Assembly (NCBI GenBank): GCA_040507895.1
Contig: JBEVNX010000064.1
Span: 1 to 18,625, forward strand
Length of the DNA: 18,625 nt
Reading direction: 5' to 3'
Source of the DNA: JBEVNX01 sp040507895
GTDB taxonomy: Bacteria; Desulfobacterota; Binatia; JACPRU01
The notes beneath the pieces are model-generated. The model ran no database searches and had not been told where the DNA came from. It saw only the letters and a program-made list of their open reading frames with translations. The translations under genes and the position numbers were made by a program. Shown here one piece after another: positions 1 through 6,826 of this stretch (positions are counted from its first letter, which is position 1; each line of letters starts with the position of its first letter).

Positions 1-210
1 CAACGCGTAGTCCTTACGACGGACGATTCCGTAGCGGCGATCGGCGGGTTCTATTCGCAGGAGCTCGCCCGGCTCGGCTGGCAGGTCGGCGGAGAAGAGC
101 ACGGAACGTGGACCGCCCGACGCGGGCCCGAGCGCTTGGAGCTTCGCGTGTTCGGGCGCGACAGCGCCACACGCGCCGAGATCGAATATCGCAGCTCGGG
201 CTCGAGTTGA
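1..210 (+). CDS. C-terminal end of an unrecognised protein (5' truncated)
   Basis: Reading frame 1 is open from the first base to a TGA at 208-210 and gives 69 residues, so this is the tail of a gene that starts outside the window. The visible part contains a DDSVAAIGGFYSQELARLGW stretch followed by alternating hydrophobic and charged residues (LELRVFGRD near the end), as in small mixed alpha/beta domains. I do not recognise a family. A Shine-Dalgarno sequence and the next gene on the same strand follow within 26 bases, so the two are probably co-transcribed. That it is coding is supported by the continuous frame to the edge, the protein-like composition and the spacing to the next gene. Function unknown. 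Confidence 0.6.
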   Translation, partial: QRVVLTTDDSVAAIGGFYSQELARLGWQVGGEEHGTWTARRGPERLELRVFGRDSATRAEIEYRSSGSS

Positions 211-235
211 ATTCGCCCGCCGGCAAGGAGGAACG

Positions 236-538
236 ATGGCAGTGTACCTGAAGTCGGTTGCGGTTCTGATCGCCCTCCTCGGCGTGCTCGCCGGTACGCG
301 CTTCACGCTCATGGTGGCGGACGACGAGGATTATTCACGCGCCGCGCTTCTCAAGGACCGCAACGCCGGGAACCTGCTCTTCGAGTCGGAGTACCGCGTC
401 GCCGCGGCCGGGCACGTCTTCCTCATTTACTCGGCGGTCGGGGCGTTTCTCACCGCGCTGATCGGCGGCTCGGCGCTGTGGGGGCTCGGCGCGCTCCACG
501 GCAAGCTCGACGATCGGCTCGCCGGCAGGCAGGGCTAG
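236..538 (+). CDS. Small two-helix membrane protein, unknown function
   Basis: 100 residues. The start is well fixed: an AAGGAGG ribosome binding site lies at 225-231, four bases before the ATG. Two hydrophobic segments are visible, about residues 5-27 (SVAVLIALLGVLAGTRFTLM) and 60-86 (VFLIYSAVGAFLTALIGGSA), separated by a polar stretch of about 30 residues rich in D, E, R and N. This suggests an inner-membrane protein with a short soluble loop. The tail is basic (KLDDRLAGRQG). It follows the partial gene by 25 bases and converges on the ACT-domain gene, with only 9 bases between the two stop codons. I do not recognise a family and assign no role. Confidence 0.75.
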   Translation: MAVYLKSVAVLIALLGVLAGTRFTLMVADDEDYSRAALLKDRNAGNLLFESEYRVAAAGHVFLIYSAVGAFLTALIGGSALWGLGALHGKLDDRLAGRQG

Positions 539-547
539 CGGGCTCGC

Positions 548-1102
548 TCACGGCTCCGGAGGGCGTGGCGGGCGCAGCGTGATCTCGATGTTCAACCGCT
601 CTGCGATCCGGTCGAGAGCCGCTTCGAGGTCGCGAAGCGCGACCGACTCCGGCACGCCCATCTCCACTCGCATCGTGTAGATCGGTGCACCGCTCTCGGG
701 CTCTGGCCGGGAATACGTCTTCATCTCTCGGATCGTGACGTCGCGTTCGGCGAGCACCCGGCAAACGCGCGCCACGATTCCCGCCTTGTCGACGCCCGTC
801 GCGAAGAGCTCGTAGACGCGACGGCGCTGTGCGTCCCCGTAGGGAACCGGCGGTCCCTCGAGGGGGCGGAAGAACACGGTCAAGCGTCGCTCCCATTCGA
901 GCCGCTTACAGGCGCTCGAAAGCCGGCGCTCGAGGTCCTCGCCGCTGCCGGTGAAGAGCAGCAGGACGGCGAACTCGCCGCCGAGAATGGTCATGCTCGA
1001 ATCTTCGAGGTTGCAGCCGTGCTCAAAGATCAGCTCGGCGAGATCGGCGACGATTCCCGGACGATCCTTGCCGATTGCCGACATCGCGTACCACTGCTTC
1101 AT
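548..1102 (-). CDS. Double ACT-domain protein, GcvR-like regulator
   Basis: 184 residues from the ATG at 1102 (MKQWYAMSAIGKDRPGIVAD). The frame stays open further upstream, but that extension is compositionally unlike a protein and lies antisense to the ligase beta gene. Two ACT domains are visible. The first is at about residues 5-80, with the typical GKDRPGIVADLAELI helix entry and CNLEDSSMTILGGEFAVLLL strands. The second is at about 93-175, with GVDKAGIVARVCRVLAERDV and YTMRVEMGVP. This order and length match the glycine cleavage transcriptional repressor family (GcvR in E. coli), which has no DNA-binding domain of its own and acts through a partner regulator. No gcv genes are in the window, so the regulated process is not shown. 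A second in-frame Met at 1084 is an alternative start. It is divergent from the ligase operon. Confidence 0.82.
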   Translation of the reverse strand: MKQWYAMSAIGKDRPGIVADLAELIFEHGCNLEDSSMTILGGEFAVLLLFTGSGEDLERRLSSACKRLEWERRLTVFFRPLEGPPVPYGDAQRRRVYELFATGVDKAGIVARVCRVLAERDVTIREMKTYSRPEPESGAPIYTMRVEMGVPESVALRDLEAALDRIAERLNIEITLRPPRPPEP

Positions 1103-1110
1103 GGCGCAGA

Positions 1111-1139
1111 GGAATAGGGCAACCACTCGGCGCTGACAA
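1111..1139 (-). promoter_or_regulatory. Possible promoter of the ACT-domain gene
   Basis: On the minus strand TTGTCA (1139-1134) is followed after 17 bases by TATTCC (1116-1111). That is five of six matches to the -35 consensus and three of six to the -10. Transcription would start about at the ATG (1102), so the mRNA would be leaderless or nearly so; no Shine-Dalgarno sequence precedes this ATG. Pattern reading only. Confidence 0.35.
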
Positions 1140-1210
1140 GGATGCGCGGCGGGTTCAAGGGTCCGTATCTTCAGATTGCCGGGGTGGAGGAATCCCTGTA
1201 GACGACCCGG

Positions 1211-1858
1211 ATGATCCTCTCCGAGTTCGATTCCAAGGAGCTGCTTCGCTCCTATGGAGTGCCGACCGTCGAGGAGGCGTTGGCCGAGGATGGGGACGCA
1301 GCCATACGCTGCGCGCGAAAGCTCGGCTGGCCGGTGGCGGTGAAGCTTTGCGCGACGGGCTTGGCGCACAAGACCGAGCGCCATGTCGTGCGGCTCGGCA
1401 TCGCGGACGAGGCCGCGCTGCGGGCAGCGGCGCGTGATCTGCTCTCCCGGCGCCGCCCGGAGGAGAACGACGCGCGCTTGCTGGTCCAACGCATGGTGAG
1501 CGGACGACGCGAGCTGATCCTCGGCCTCATACGCGACCCGCAATTCGGCCCGTGCGTGATGCTCGGTCTCGGCGGCATCCTCGCGGAGGCGGTTCGCGAC
1601 GTGGTCTTCCGCGTCGCCCCGCTGGCCCCGATCGACGCGCTCGAGATGGTCGAGGATCTTCGAGCGGCACATCTTCTCGGGCCGTTTCGCGGGGAGCCCG
1701 CCGTCGATCGCGGCGCTCTGGCGGAGGCTCTTGCGGCGCTCGGACGCATCGGTGTGGAGCGCGGCGAGATCGTGTCGATCGACGTCAACCCGATGATCGT
1801 CCAGGGGGCGCTGCCGGTGGCGGTGGACGCGCTCGTCGAGCGGGACGGCGGCGGATGA
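1211..1858 (+). CDS. NDP-forming acyl-CoA ligase, beta (ATP-grasp) subunit
   Basis: 215 residues. An in-frame TAG at 1199-1201 means the start cannot lie further upstream than the ATG at 1211; the only purine-rich site (GGAGG, 1186-1190) is too distant to be a normal ribosome binding site. The protein has the ATP-grasp fold of ADP-forming acetate/acyl-CoA ligases. It opens with SEFDSKELLRSYGVP, followed by LGWPVAVKLCATGLAHKTERHVV (family phosphohistidine region, His53), a glycine-rich GPCVMLGLGGILAEAVRDV segment, and ends with SIDVNPMIVQGALPVAVDAL. The enzyme family interconverts acyl-CoA plus ADP and phosphate with acid, CoA and ATP through a phosphohistidine on the alpha subunit. The usual HKTDVGGV motif here reads HKTERHVV, losing the Gly pair. 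Its TGA overlaps the ATG of the alpha gene, so the two are co-translated. Substrate cannot be told; an acetyl, propionyl or larger acyl group is possible. Confidence 0.88.
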   Translation: MILSEFDSKELLRSYGVPTVEEALAEDGDAAIRCARKLGWPVAVKLCATGLAHKTERHVVRLGIADEAALRAAARDLLSRRRPEENDARLLVQRMVSGRRELILGLIRDPQFGPCVMLGLGGILAEAVRDVVFRVAPLAPIDALEMVEDLRAAHLLGPFRGEPAVDRGALAEALAALGRIGVERGEIVSIDVNPMIVQGALPVAVDALVERDGGG

Positions 1859-3330
1859 GTTCCCTCGAGCGCTTTCGCCCGCTCTTCTATCCGCGCGGTG
1901 TCGTCATCTCCGGAGTCTCCGCTCATCCTGGAAAATGGGGCTTCCTGTTTCTGCACCACTTGCTGCGCTTCGGCTACCCGGGTCGGATCTTCGCCATCAA
2001 CCGCGAGGGAGCGGAAGTCCTCGGGCGCTCGACCGTGCGCAGCGTCGACGAGATTCCTTCTGGCGAGGCCGACCTCTTGATCGTCTGCACACCGACCGCG
2101 ATCAACGCCGAGCTGGTGCGAAAGGCCGGAGAGCGAGGCGTTCGCGCCGCCTTCGTCGCGGCCGCCGGTTATGGCGAAGCTGGCGAGGAAGGCCGGCGGT
2201 TCGAGCGTGAGCTGGTGGCGTCGGCGGACGAGCTCGGGATGCTGCTCGCCGGGCCGAACGGGCAAGGATTGATCTCGACGGGGGCGCGCCTATGCGCGCA
2301 AATGGTCGCGCCTTACCCGCCGCCGGGCCGCATCTCGGTGGCGAGCCAAAGCGGCAACCTCGTCTCTTCGTTCTGTCACTACGCGACGATGACGGGCTTG
2401 GGCGTGTCGAAGGCGATCTCCTGTGGAAACTCGGCACAGGTCGCGATCGAAGACTACGTTGAGTACTTTGGCGACGATCCCGACACCGGCGTCGCCTTCG
2501 TCTATCTGGAAGGGGTGCGCAATGGGCGCGGGTTTTTCGATCGCGTATCCCGTTTCTCGCGGCGAAAGCCGCTGGTGCTTCTCAAAGGAGGATCTACGAG
2601 CCTCGGCCAGCGCGCAGCATCGAGCCACACGGGCTCGCTCGCGAGCGATGACAGAATCTTCGACGGCCTGTGTCGCCAGCTCGGTGTGCTGCGCGCCGAG
2701 ACGCTGGAAGAAGCGTACGAGGCTGCGGCGACCTTCGCATCGCAGCCTCTCCCGCGCGGCAAGCGCGTGGTCGTCTTCACGGCGGCGGGCGGATGGGGCG
2801 TGCTCTGCGCAGACGCCTGCGTGCGGGCCGGGCTCGAGGTACTGGCGTTGCCCGACGACTTGCGCGAGGCAATCGACGCCCTGCTGCCGTCGCGCTGGAG
2901 TCGCTCCAATCCGGTCGACATGGCAGGCGGCGAATCGCGGGACACGATCCCGACGCTCCTCGAGGTGCTGACGCGACACCCGGCGGTGGACGCCGTCATC
3001 TATCTCGGCATCGGCATCCAGGCGGCCAACGCCCAGGTGATCAAGACGGGCCCCTTCTATCCCGGGTACGGGCTCGATCGTATCGTCGCGTTCCACGAAC
3101 GCCAGGACGCGCGGTACGCAGAGGTCGCCAAGGAGATCAGCGAGCGCTACGGCAAGCCGGTGCTTTGCGCGAGCGAACTCGTCCACACCGACCGAGAGGG
3201 GCACAACCCGGCGCCGCGGGCGGTTGCCGCGGGCGGTCGGATCACGTACCCATCGGCTCACCGCGCGGTACGCGCACTCTCTCACTTGGTGCGCTACGCG
3301 GAGTGGCGGCGGCGACGGGAGGGAGCCTGA
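1855..3330 (+). CDS. NDP-forming acyl-CoA ligase, alpha (CoA-binding) subunit
   Basis: 491 residues, starting at the ATG that overlaps the beta stop (ATGA, 1855-1858). The same frame is open further upstream but that part is antisense-like shadow. Domains in order: a CoA-binding Rossmann domain, about residues 5-105 (LFYPRGVVISGVSAHPGKWG); a first succinyl-CoA-ligase-like flavodoxin domain, about 150-290, with ISVASQSGNLVSSF; the phosphorylation loop RAASSHTGSLASDD with the expected active-site His at residue 258; and a second ligase-CoA domain from about 305 with VVVFTAAGGWGVLCADAC and WSRSNPVDM. The length fits a free-standing alpha subunit, as in the archaeal two-subunit enzymes, rather than the fused proteins of about 700 residues common in bacteria. 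Role: reversible acyl-CoA hydrolysis coupled to ATP synthesis, or acid activation, in the cytoplasm. A strong hairpin follows its stop. Confidence 0.9.
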   Translation: MSSLERFRPLFYPRGVVISGVSAHPGKWGFLFLHHLLRFGYPGRIFAINREGAEVLGRSTVRSVDEIPSGEADLLIVCTPTAINAELVRKAGERGVRAAFVAAAGYGEAGEEGRRFERELVASADELGMLLAGPNGQGLISTGARLCAQMVAPYPPPGRISVASQSGNLVSSFCHYATMTGLGVSKAISCGNSAQVAIEDYVEYFGDDPDTGVAFVYLEGVRNGRGFFDRVSRFSRRKPLVLLKGGSTSLGQRAASSHTGSLASDDRIFDGLCRQLGVLRAETLEEAYEAAATFASQPLPRGKRVVVFTAAGGWGVLCADACVRAGLEVLALPDDLREAIDALLPSRWSRSNPVDMAGGESRDTIPTLLEVLTRHPAVDAVIYLGIGIQAANAQVIKTGPFYPGYGLDRIVAFHERQDARYAEVAKEISERYGKPVLCASELVHTDREGHNPAPRAVAAGGRITYPSAHRAVRALSHLVRYAEWRRRREGA

Positions 3331-3334
3331 AAGA

Positions 3335-3362
3335 ACAAGGGCGGGAGAACTCCCGCCCTTGT
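3335..3362. terminator. Bidirectional hairpin terminator between convergent genes
   Basis: A perfect 13-base inverted repeat (acaagggcgggag / ctcccgcccttgt, arms 3335-3347 and 3350-3362) with a two-base centre, so in practice a 12-bp stem with a GAAC-type loop. It begins five bases after the alpha-subunit stop and ends 30 bases before the SCP2 stop. Read on the minus strand it is followed by ttcttt, a short U-run, so it fits best as the terminator of the SCP2 gene. On the plus strand the trailing tract is poorer (ggttgctt). Confidence 0.8.
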
Positions 3363-3392
3363 GGTTGCTTCGATCCGAGAGGAATCAGGCGC

Positions 3393-3722
3393 TCAGGCGC
3401 TCTTGAACAGGCTCTGCATCTTCATGGCCAGACCCATGTCGCCGGCGATCTTCAGTTTGCCCTGCATGAAGGCCATCTGCCCGTTGAGCTTGCCGAGCGT
3501 GAGATCTACGTAGTCCTTGCCGGCCATCGTCATCGTCATCTTCGGCGAGGGATGCGTGCCTTCCTTCACTTCGAGCTTCCCGTCCTTGATGATGGCATGA
3601 TACTGGCCTCCGTCATCGCCGGTCAGGTTGAACTGAATCACGGCGTCCATGCCCTTGGCCGCGTCCGCGTTGAAGCGGTTCGGCATCTCCTTGAAGATGT
3701 CCTTCACGGTGACGTCTGCCAT
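3393..3722 (-). CDS. SCP2 sterol-carrier domain protein
   Basis: 109 residues, a complete single SCP2 domain. The ATG at 3722 is preceded by a purine-rich AGAGAGGAGAGA ribosome binding region. Family features visible are the FKEMPNRFNADAAKG opening, the FNLTGDDGGQYHAIIKDGKLEVKEG beta strands, PKMTMTMAGKDYVDL, and the closing GQMAFMQGKLKIAGDMGLAM helix with its KLKIAGD signature. SCP2 domains bind lipids, fatty acyl-CoA or sterols in a hydrophobic tunnel and often sit near lipid-degradation genes. Here it shares the window with an acyl-CoA ligase and an acyl-CoA dehydrogenase pair, so a role as an acyl-CoA or sterol shuttle is plausible but inferred. It lies downstream of the DUF4314-like gene on the same strand and has a candidate promoter of its own. 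Confidence 0.92.
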   Translation of the reverse strand: MADVTVKDIFKEMPNRFNADAAKGMDAVIQFNLTGDDGGQYHAIIKDGKLEVKEGTHPSPKMTMTMAGKDYVDLTLGKLNGQMAFMQGKLKIAGDMGLAMKMQSLFKSA

Positions 3723-3758
3723 GGCTCTCTCCTCTCTGGATCAAATGATTGAATCTAC

Positions 3759-3785
3759 ATAGTAACGCTCGTCGCACCGTGTCAA
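3759..3785 (-). promoter_or_regulatory. Possible promoter of the SCP2 gene
   Basis: On the minus strand a perfect TTGACA (3785-3780) is followed after 15 bases by TACTAT (3764-3759; four of six consensus matches). The spacer is shorter than ideal. The -35 box overlaps the last codons of the upstream small gene. The region between the boxes and the SCP2 start is unusually AT-rich for this DNA. It would give a 5' leader of about 30 nt carrying the purine-rich ribosome binding site. Confidence 0.45.
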
Positions 3786-4027
3786 GAGGCCGCGGCTCGC
3801 GTCGTGGTCGTGCCGCGCGCGATCGCGGCGTCGTCGATCAGCTGCACTTCGTCGTAGTGTACGGACCAATTCGTCCCGTTGTCCCAGAGCACGCGCAGCG
3901 GCACGTTGAAGCCGTCGCGAAACTGACCCGTGACGGTACCCCGCTCGCCGCGTCGAAGACGCAGATACTGATCCTTGAGATGCACGACCAACTCGACTCG
4001 CTTGCCCATCAGATTCTCGGAGTTCAT
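3782..4027 (-). CDS. Small beta-barrel-like protein resembling DUF4314
   Basis: 81 residues from the ATG at 4027. This start was chosen because GGGGAGG lies nine bases upstream; an ATG at 4111 in the same frame has no such site and adds an Arg-rich stretch that looks non-coding. The core LMGKRVELVVHLKDQYLRLR, then GERGTVTG, then VLWDNGTNWSVHYDEVQLID, has the pattern of small SH3/KOW-like barrels, and the GTVTG...WDNG spacing resembles DUF4314. The C-terminal 15 residues (ARGTTTTRAAAS at the end) are low complexity and probably disordered. The gene precedes SCP2 on the same strand with 59 bases between them. Function unknown. The family call is from memory of the motif, not from a search. Confidence 0.65.
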   Translation of the reverse strand: MNSENLMGKRVELVVHLKDQYLRLRRGERGTVTGQFRDGFNVPLRVLWDNGTNWSVHYDEVQLIDDAAIARGTTTTRAAAS

Positions 4028-4036
4028 TTCGCTCAG

Positions 4037-4043
4037 CCTCCCC
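4037..4043 (-). promoter_or_regulatory. Ribosome binding site that fixes the small-gene start
   Basis: GGGGAGG on the minus strand, nine bases upstream of the ATG at 4027. It is the reason for choosing the 81-residue form over the 109-residue form of the DUF4314-like protein. Confidence 0.6.
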
Positions 4044-4082
4044 GCGCTGGGTCTTCTGGCACGCACTCGGTAAAGACGACCG

Positions 4083-4111
4083 ACGGTAGCAGCAACGAGT
4101 ACCCCGTTCAA
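4083..4111 (-). promoter_or_regulatory. Possible promoter of the DUF4314-like gene
   Basis: On the minus strand TTGAAC (4111-4106) and TACCGT (4088-4083) are separated by 17 bases. Matches to consensus are four of six and three of six. The predicted leader is about 48 nt and carries the GGGGAGG ribosome binding site. Weak, pattern only. Confidence 0.3.
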
Positions 4112-4155
4112 TTGCCTTTGTGTTAAGCGGCGTTTCCGAGCGAGGTCGCAATATC

Positions 4156-4743
4156 GTGACCCCGGAGAGGTTTCGCAAGGATCGTTATCTTCGCGCCGCA
4201 GGCTACAACTTCTACGTGTGGGCCGTCGTGAACGTGCTGGTCACGTGGCCGCTGTTCGCCGCATTGGCCGGCGCCCCATGGCCGGTCTGGCCGGCCATCC
4301 TCTTTCCGGTCGGCTGCATCGCCACCGGGATCTTTCTCGCGGTGCTGAACGACAATCGCGTCGAGAAGATGTGCGGCACACCGGATCCCCAGCCGCTGGT
4401 GGAGGCCGGCGTGATTTGGGGGCCGGTGTTCCTCATCGGCATCGTTCTCACGGTGGTGCTCTCGGTGCGGGGGCCTGTGGCCTACGTTCAGCCCGTGTGG
4501 TTGCTGCTGGTGGGCTGCGCCTATCTGACGTGGGGCAATTTCGGCGTCCGCGAGTTTCAGTGGCTGGGCTACTTTCTGGTCGCCGCGGGAGCCATCGCGG
4601 GCTTCTTCGTCAGCCCCTCCGCAGCGTCGTGGATGCTTCCCTCGCCGCGGGCACTCGCGATTTGGGTGATCTGCATGGGTCTCCTCTGGGTACCGTTCGG
4701 CGCGTACATCAATCGCAAGTATCTGTATGGACCCACGGCCTAA
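4156..4743 (+). CDS. Six-helix integral membrane protein, unknown function
   Basis: 195 residues from a GTG at 4156. The frame can also start at a GTG at 4120, adding 12 residues, but no Shine-Dalgarno sequence precedes that one, while GAGCGAGG lies ten bases before 4156. Six hydrophobic segments are visible: YVWAVVNVLVTWPLFAALAG; WPAILFPVGCIATGIFLAVL; VIWGPVFLIGIVLTVVLSV; VQPVWLLLVGCAYLTWGNF; WLGYFLVAAGAIAGFFV; LAIWVICMGLLWVPFGAY. Both ends appear cytoplasmic, as the N-terminus carries RFRKDRYLR and the C-terminus NRKYLYGP. I do not recognise a named family. It converges on the lytic transglycosylase gene with only three bases between the stop codons. Confidence 0.8.
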   Translation: MTPERFRKDRYLRAAGYNFYVWAVVNVLVTWPLFAALAGAPWPVWPAILFPVGCIATGIFLAVLNDNRVEKMCGTPDPQPLVEAGVIWGPVFLIGIVLTVVLSVRGPVAYVQPVWLLLVGCAYLTWGNFGVREFQWLGYFLVAAGAIAGFFVSPSAASWMLPSPRALAIWVICMGLLWVPFGAYINRKYLYGPTA

Positions 4744-4758
4744 GCTTCAGCCGCGGGT
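4731..4758. terminator. Imperfect hairpin covering both convergent stop codons
   Basis: An imperfect palindrome centred between 4744 and 4745. The left arm is acccacggc and the right arm gccgcgggt, with one mismatch (4735/4754) and a ten-base loop that includes the palindrome AAGCTT. It spans the stop codons of the membrane protein (4741-4743) and of the lytic transglycosylase (4747-4749). There is no strong U-run on either side. It could be a shared weak terminator. Confidence 0.3.
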
Positions 4759-6807
4759 TTGCGACGTCTGAGTCGCGCCGTCGCCGTACAGGGCTTCGTA
4801 CAAGCGCCGATTCTGCAGCACGCGCTTCACGTAGCCGCGGGTTTCGCGGTAGCTGATGCTCTCCACGAACTCGTCGTCTTCGACGTCGGGGTAGCGGCGC
4901 TGCCACTTGTCGACGGCTGCTTCTCCGGCGTTGTAGGCCGCGAGCACGCGTGGCAGGTTGCCGCCGTAGCGATCGTGCAGGTCCCGCAGGTAGGCGGTGC
5001 CGAGCGCGACGTTCCGTGCCGGCTCGTAGAGCTCCTCCGCACTGAAGTCCGCTGCACCGCTCTCGGCAGCCAGCCGGCGTCCCGTCGCCGGCAGGATCTG
5101 CATGAGCCCGAGCGCGTCGGCCGGCGAGCGAGCTTCGCTGTCGAACAGGCTCTCCTGGCGGATGAGAGCGGCGACCAGAAGTGGATCGAGAGCGTGCGCA
5201 GCCGCCTCGCGCTCGACGAGGTCCCGAAAGCCGAGCGGGTAGCAGAACCGCAGCCACACGGCATTGAGGCTGCAACCACCGGCTCGGAGCGCGTGGCCGA
5301 CCGATTGCCTGTAGCCGCCGACGTCCATCCACGATCGGATGAGGAAACCGTCGCAACCCGAAACGCGATCCTGATATGCCGCGAGCTCGCCGCGCGCGAG
5401 CGTGGCGAGGCTCATGGCCTTGAGCTCGTCGAACCTCGTGAGGTGCGGGTCTGCGACCAAACAAGTCGCGGTGGCGATCGAGGAGTCGGTGGCGGTTGAA
5501 ATACGCCCGGAGAGCGCAGAGCCGGTTGGCTGACCGAGCCGCGCCTCCGCCAAACCGGCGTAGTACGAGTCGGGATAGTCTTGGAGTAACCTCCGATAGG
5601 CGCCCTCGTCGCCGGACACACGAGCCTGCCAATAGAGAGCGCTCGGCCCTTCCGCGCCGCCCCCCCGAGCGACTTCTGCGAAGATGGCGGCAGCCCGACC
5701 GTGGTTGCCAGAGCGGTACTCGCACCAGCCTACCCGAAAGCGCGCCTCTGCGGCGAGTGAGCTCTTCGGGTACAGACGCGTCAGGCGCGCGAAGTCCCGC
5801 GCGGCCAGCGGATAGCGGCGTGCCTCCTGATGGATCCGCGCGGCCGCATAGATCGCTTCCGCGGCCTGGGGTCCGTCTGGGTACTGACGCACGTAGAGAC
5901 CGAAGGTTCGCAGGGCTCGCTCGTCGTCGTCGCGATTCCAGGCGAGCGAGCCGAGACGGAACAGCGCGCGCGCTGCGACCGGATGGCTTGGGTAGGCGGC
6001 GCGGAGGCGCTCGAGGGTCTGCTCGGCTGCCTCCGGCTCACCGATTCGCGAGAGCGCGGTCGCTTCGAGCCAGCGAAGCTCGGGCGCGGCCCGGTCGGTC
6101 GGAAATCGGCGCTCGGCTAGCCGCGTGAGCTCGAGTGCTCGCGTCCCCTCGCCTTCGGAAAGCACCAGCGAGATCTCCTCGCGGGCTGCGTCGGCGCTCG
6201 CGAAGACGGAGTCTCGCTCCTGCCACGCCCGCTCCCTGGCGGCGGCGGCCTCGGGCGATCGTGGATAGCGGGCGCGCAGCTCGCGGGCCAGGGCCAGCGC
6301 CTTCGCCTTGTCGCCGAGCCGAAGGGCGACGTCACTCTCCAAGGCGAGAGCTGCGGCGCGATCGGCCCGACTCTTGAGATCGTGGTTGGCGGCCGCAAGC
6401 AGGCTCGTCGCCTCGTGCCAGTTCCGCTCGGCGGCGCGTACGCGCGCGAGCGCGAGCTCCGCCTCTCCTCTCCACACGGAATCGGCATGTCGATCGAGCA
6501 GTGCCTGCCACTCGGCGAGCGCACGCGCCTCGTCGCCTCGCGCCTCGGCGATCTTCGCCAGGTAGCGAAGGGCGTAGTCGGCGAGCTCGGGGTAGACCGC
6601 GGCGACTCTCGCAAACAGCGGCTCGGCCGATGAGGCCTCTCGATCGAAAAGGGAAAGCGCTGCCTCGAAGAGCTCGCGTCGCTCCGCGGGCGTGCGGCCC
6701 TCCGGGATCGCGGCCGCGGTCGCGACGGGCGCGGAACTGGGGGGCAAGGGGCTCGGCTCGGGGGCGCAGGCGGCCAGAAACACGAGCGTAGCGAGCCACC
6801 TTTTCAT
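4747..6807 (-). CDS. Slt-type soluble lytic transglycosylase, lipoprotein form
   Basis: 686 residues from the ATG at 6807. The N-terminus MKRWLATLVFLAAC is a lipoprotein signal with an LAAC lipobox, so Cys14 should be lipidated. A long alpha-helical region with TPR-like repeats follows (about residues 40-490; for example YPELADYALRYLAKIAEA and YPKSSLAAEARFRVGWCEY). The C-terminal GH23/SLT domain holds the catalytic ALIRQESLFDSEA (Glu552), DALGLMQILPATG and VLAAYNAGEAAVDKW motifs. The enzyme cleaves the peptidoglycan glycan strand between MurNAc and GlcNAc to form 1,6-anhydro ends. Slt70 itself is a soluble periplasmic enzyme, so the lipobox indicates an outer-membrane-anchored version. Lnt, which completes lipoprotein maturation, is also encoded in the window. 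An in-frame ATG at 6828 would add seven residues. The start is head-to-head with maf. Confidence 0.93.
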   Translation of the reverse strand: MKRWLATLVFLAACAPEPSPLPPSSAPVATAAAIPEGRTPAERRELFEAALSLFDREASSAEPLFARVAAVYPELADYALRYLAKIAEARGDEARALAEWQALLDRHADSVWRGEAELALARVRAAERNWHEATSLLAAANHDLKSRADRAAALALESDVALRLGDKAKALALARELRARYPRSPEAAAARERAWQERDSVFASADAAREEISLVLSEGEGTRALELTRLAERRFPTDRAAPELRWLEATALSRIGEPEAAEQTLERLRAAYPSHPVAARALFRLGSLAWNRDDDERALRTFGLYVRQYPDGPQAAEAIYAAARIHQEARRYPLAARDFARLTRLYPKSSLAAEARFRVGWCEYRSGNHGRAAAIFAEVARGGGAEGPSALYWQARVSGDEGAYRRLLQDYPDSYYAGLAEARLGQPTGSALSGRISTATDSSIATATCLVADPHLTRFDELKAMSLATLARGELAAYQDRVSGCDGFLIRSWMDVGGYRQSVGHALRAGGCSLNAVWLRFCYPLGFRDLVEREAAAHALDPLLVAALIRQESLFDSEARSPADALGLMQILPATGRRLAAESGAADFSAEELYEPARNVALGTAYLRDLHDRYGGNLPRVLAAYNAGEAAVDKWQRRYPDVEDDEFVESISYRETRGYVKRVLQNRRLYEALYGDGATQTSQTRG

Positions 6808-6826
6808 ACTCGCGCGTTCGGCTACC

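Noticed and set aside
1103..1672. N-terminal extension of the ACT-domain frame
   Set aside because: The frame is open, but the extra residues lie antisense to the ligase beta gene and do not resemble a domain; the ACT domain begins directly at the ATG at 1102.
2290..3285. Open frame of 331 codons on the minus strand
   Set aside because: Fully antisense to the ligase alpha subunit, with shadow-like composition.
3335..3362. Perfect inverted repeat considered as an insertion-sequence end
   Set aside because: It is a single short palindrome placed exactly between two convergent stops with no transposase gene or target duplication, so a terminator explains it.
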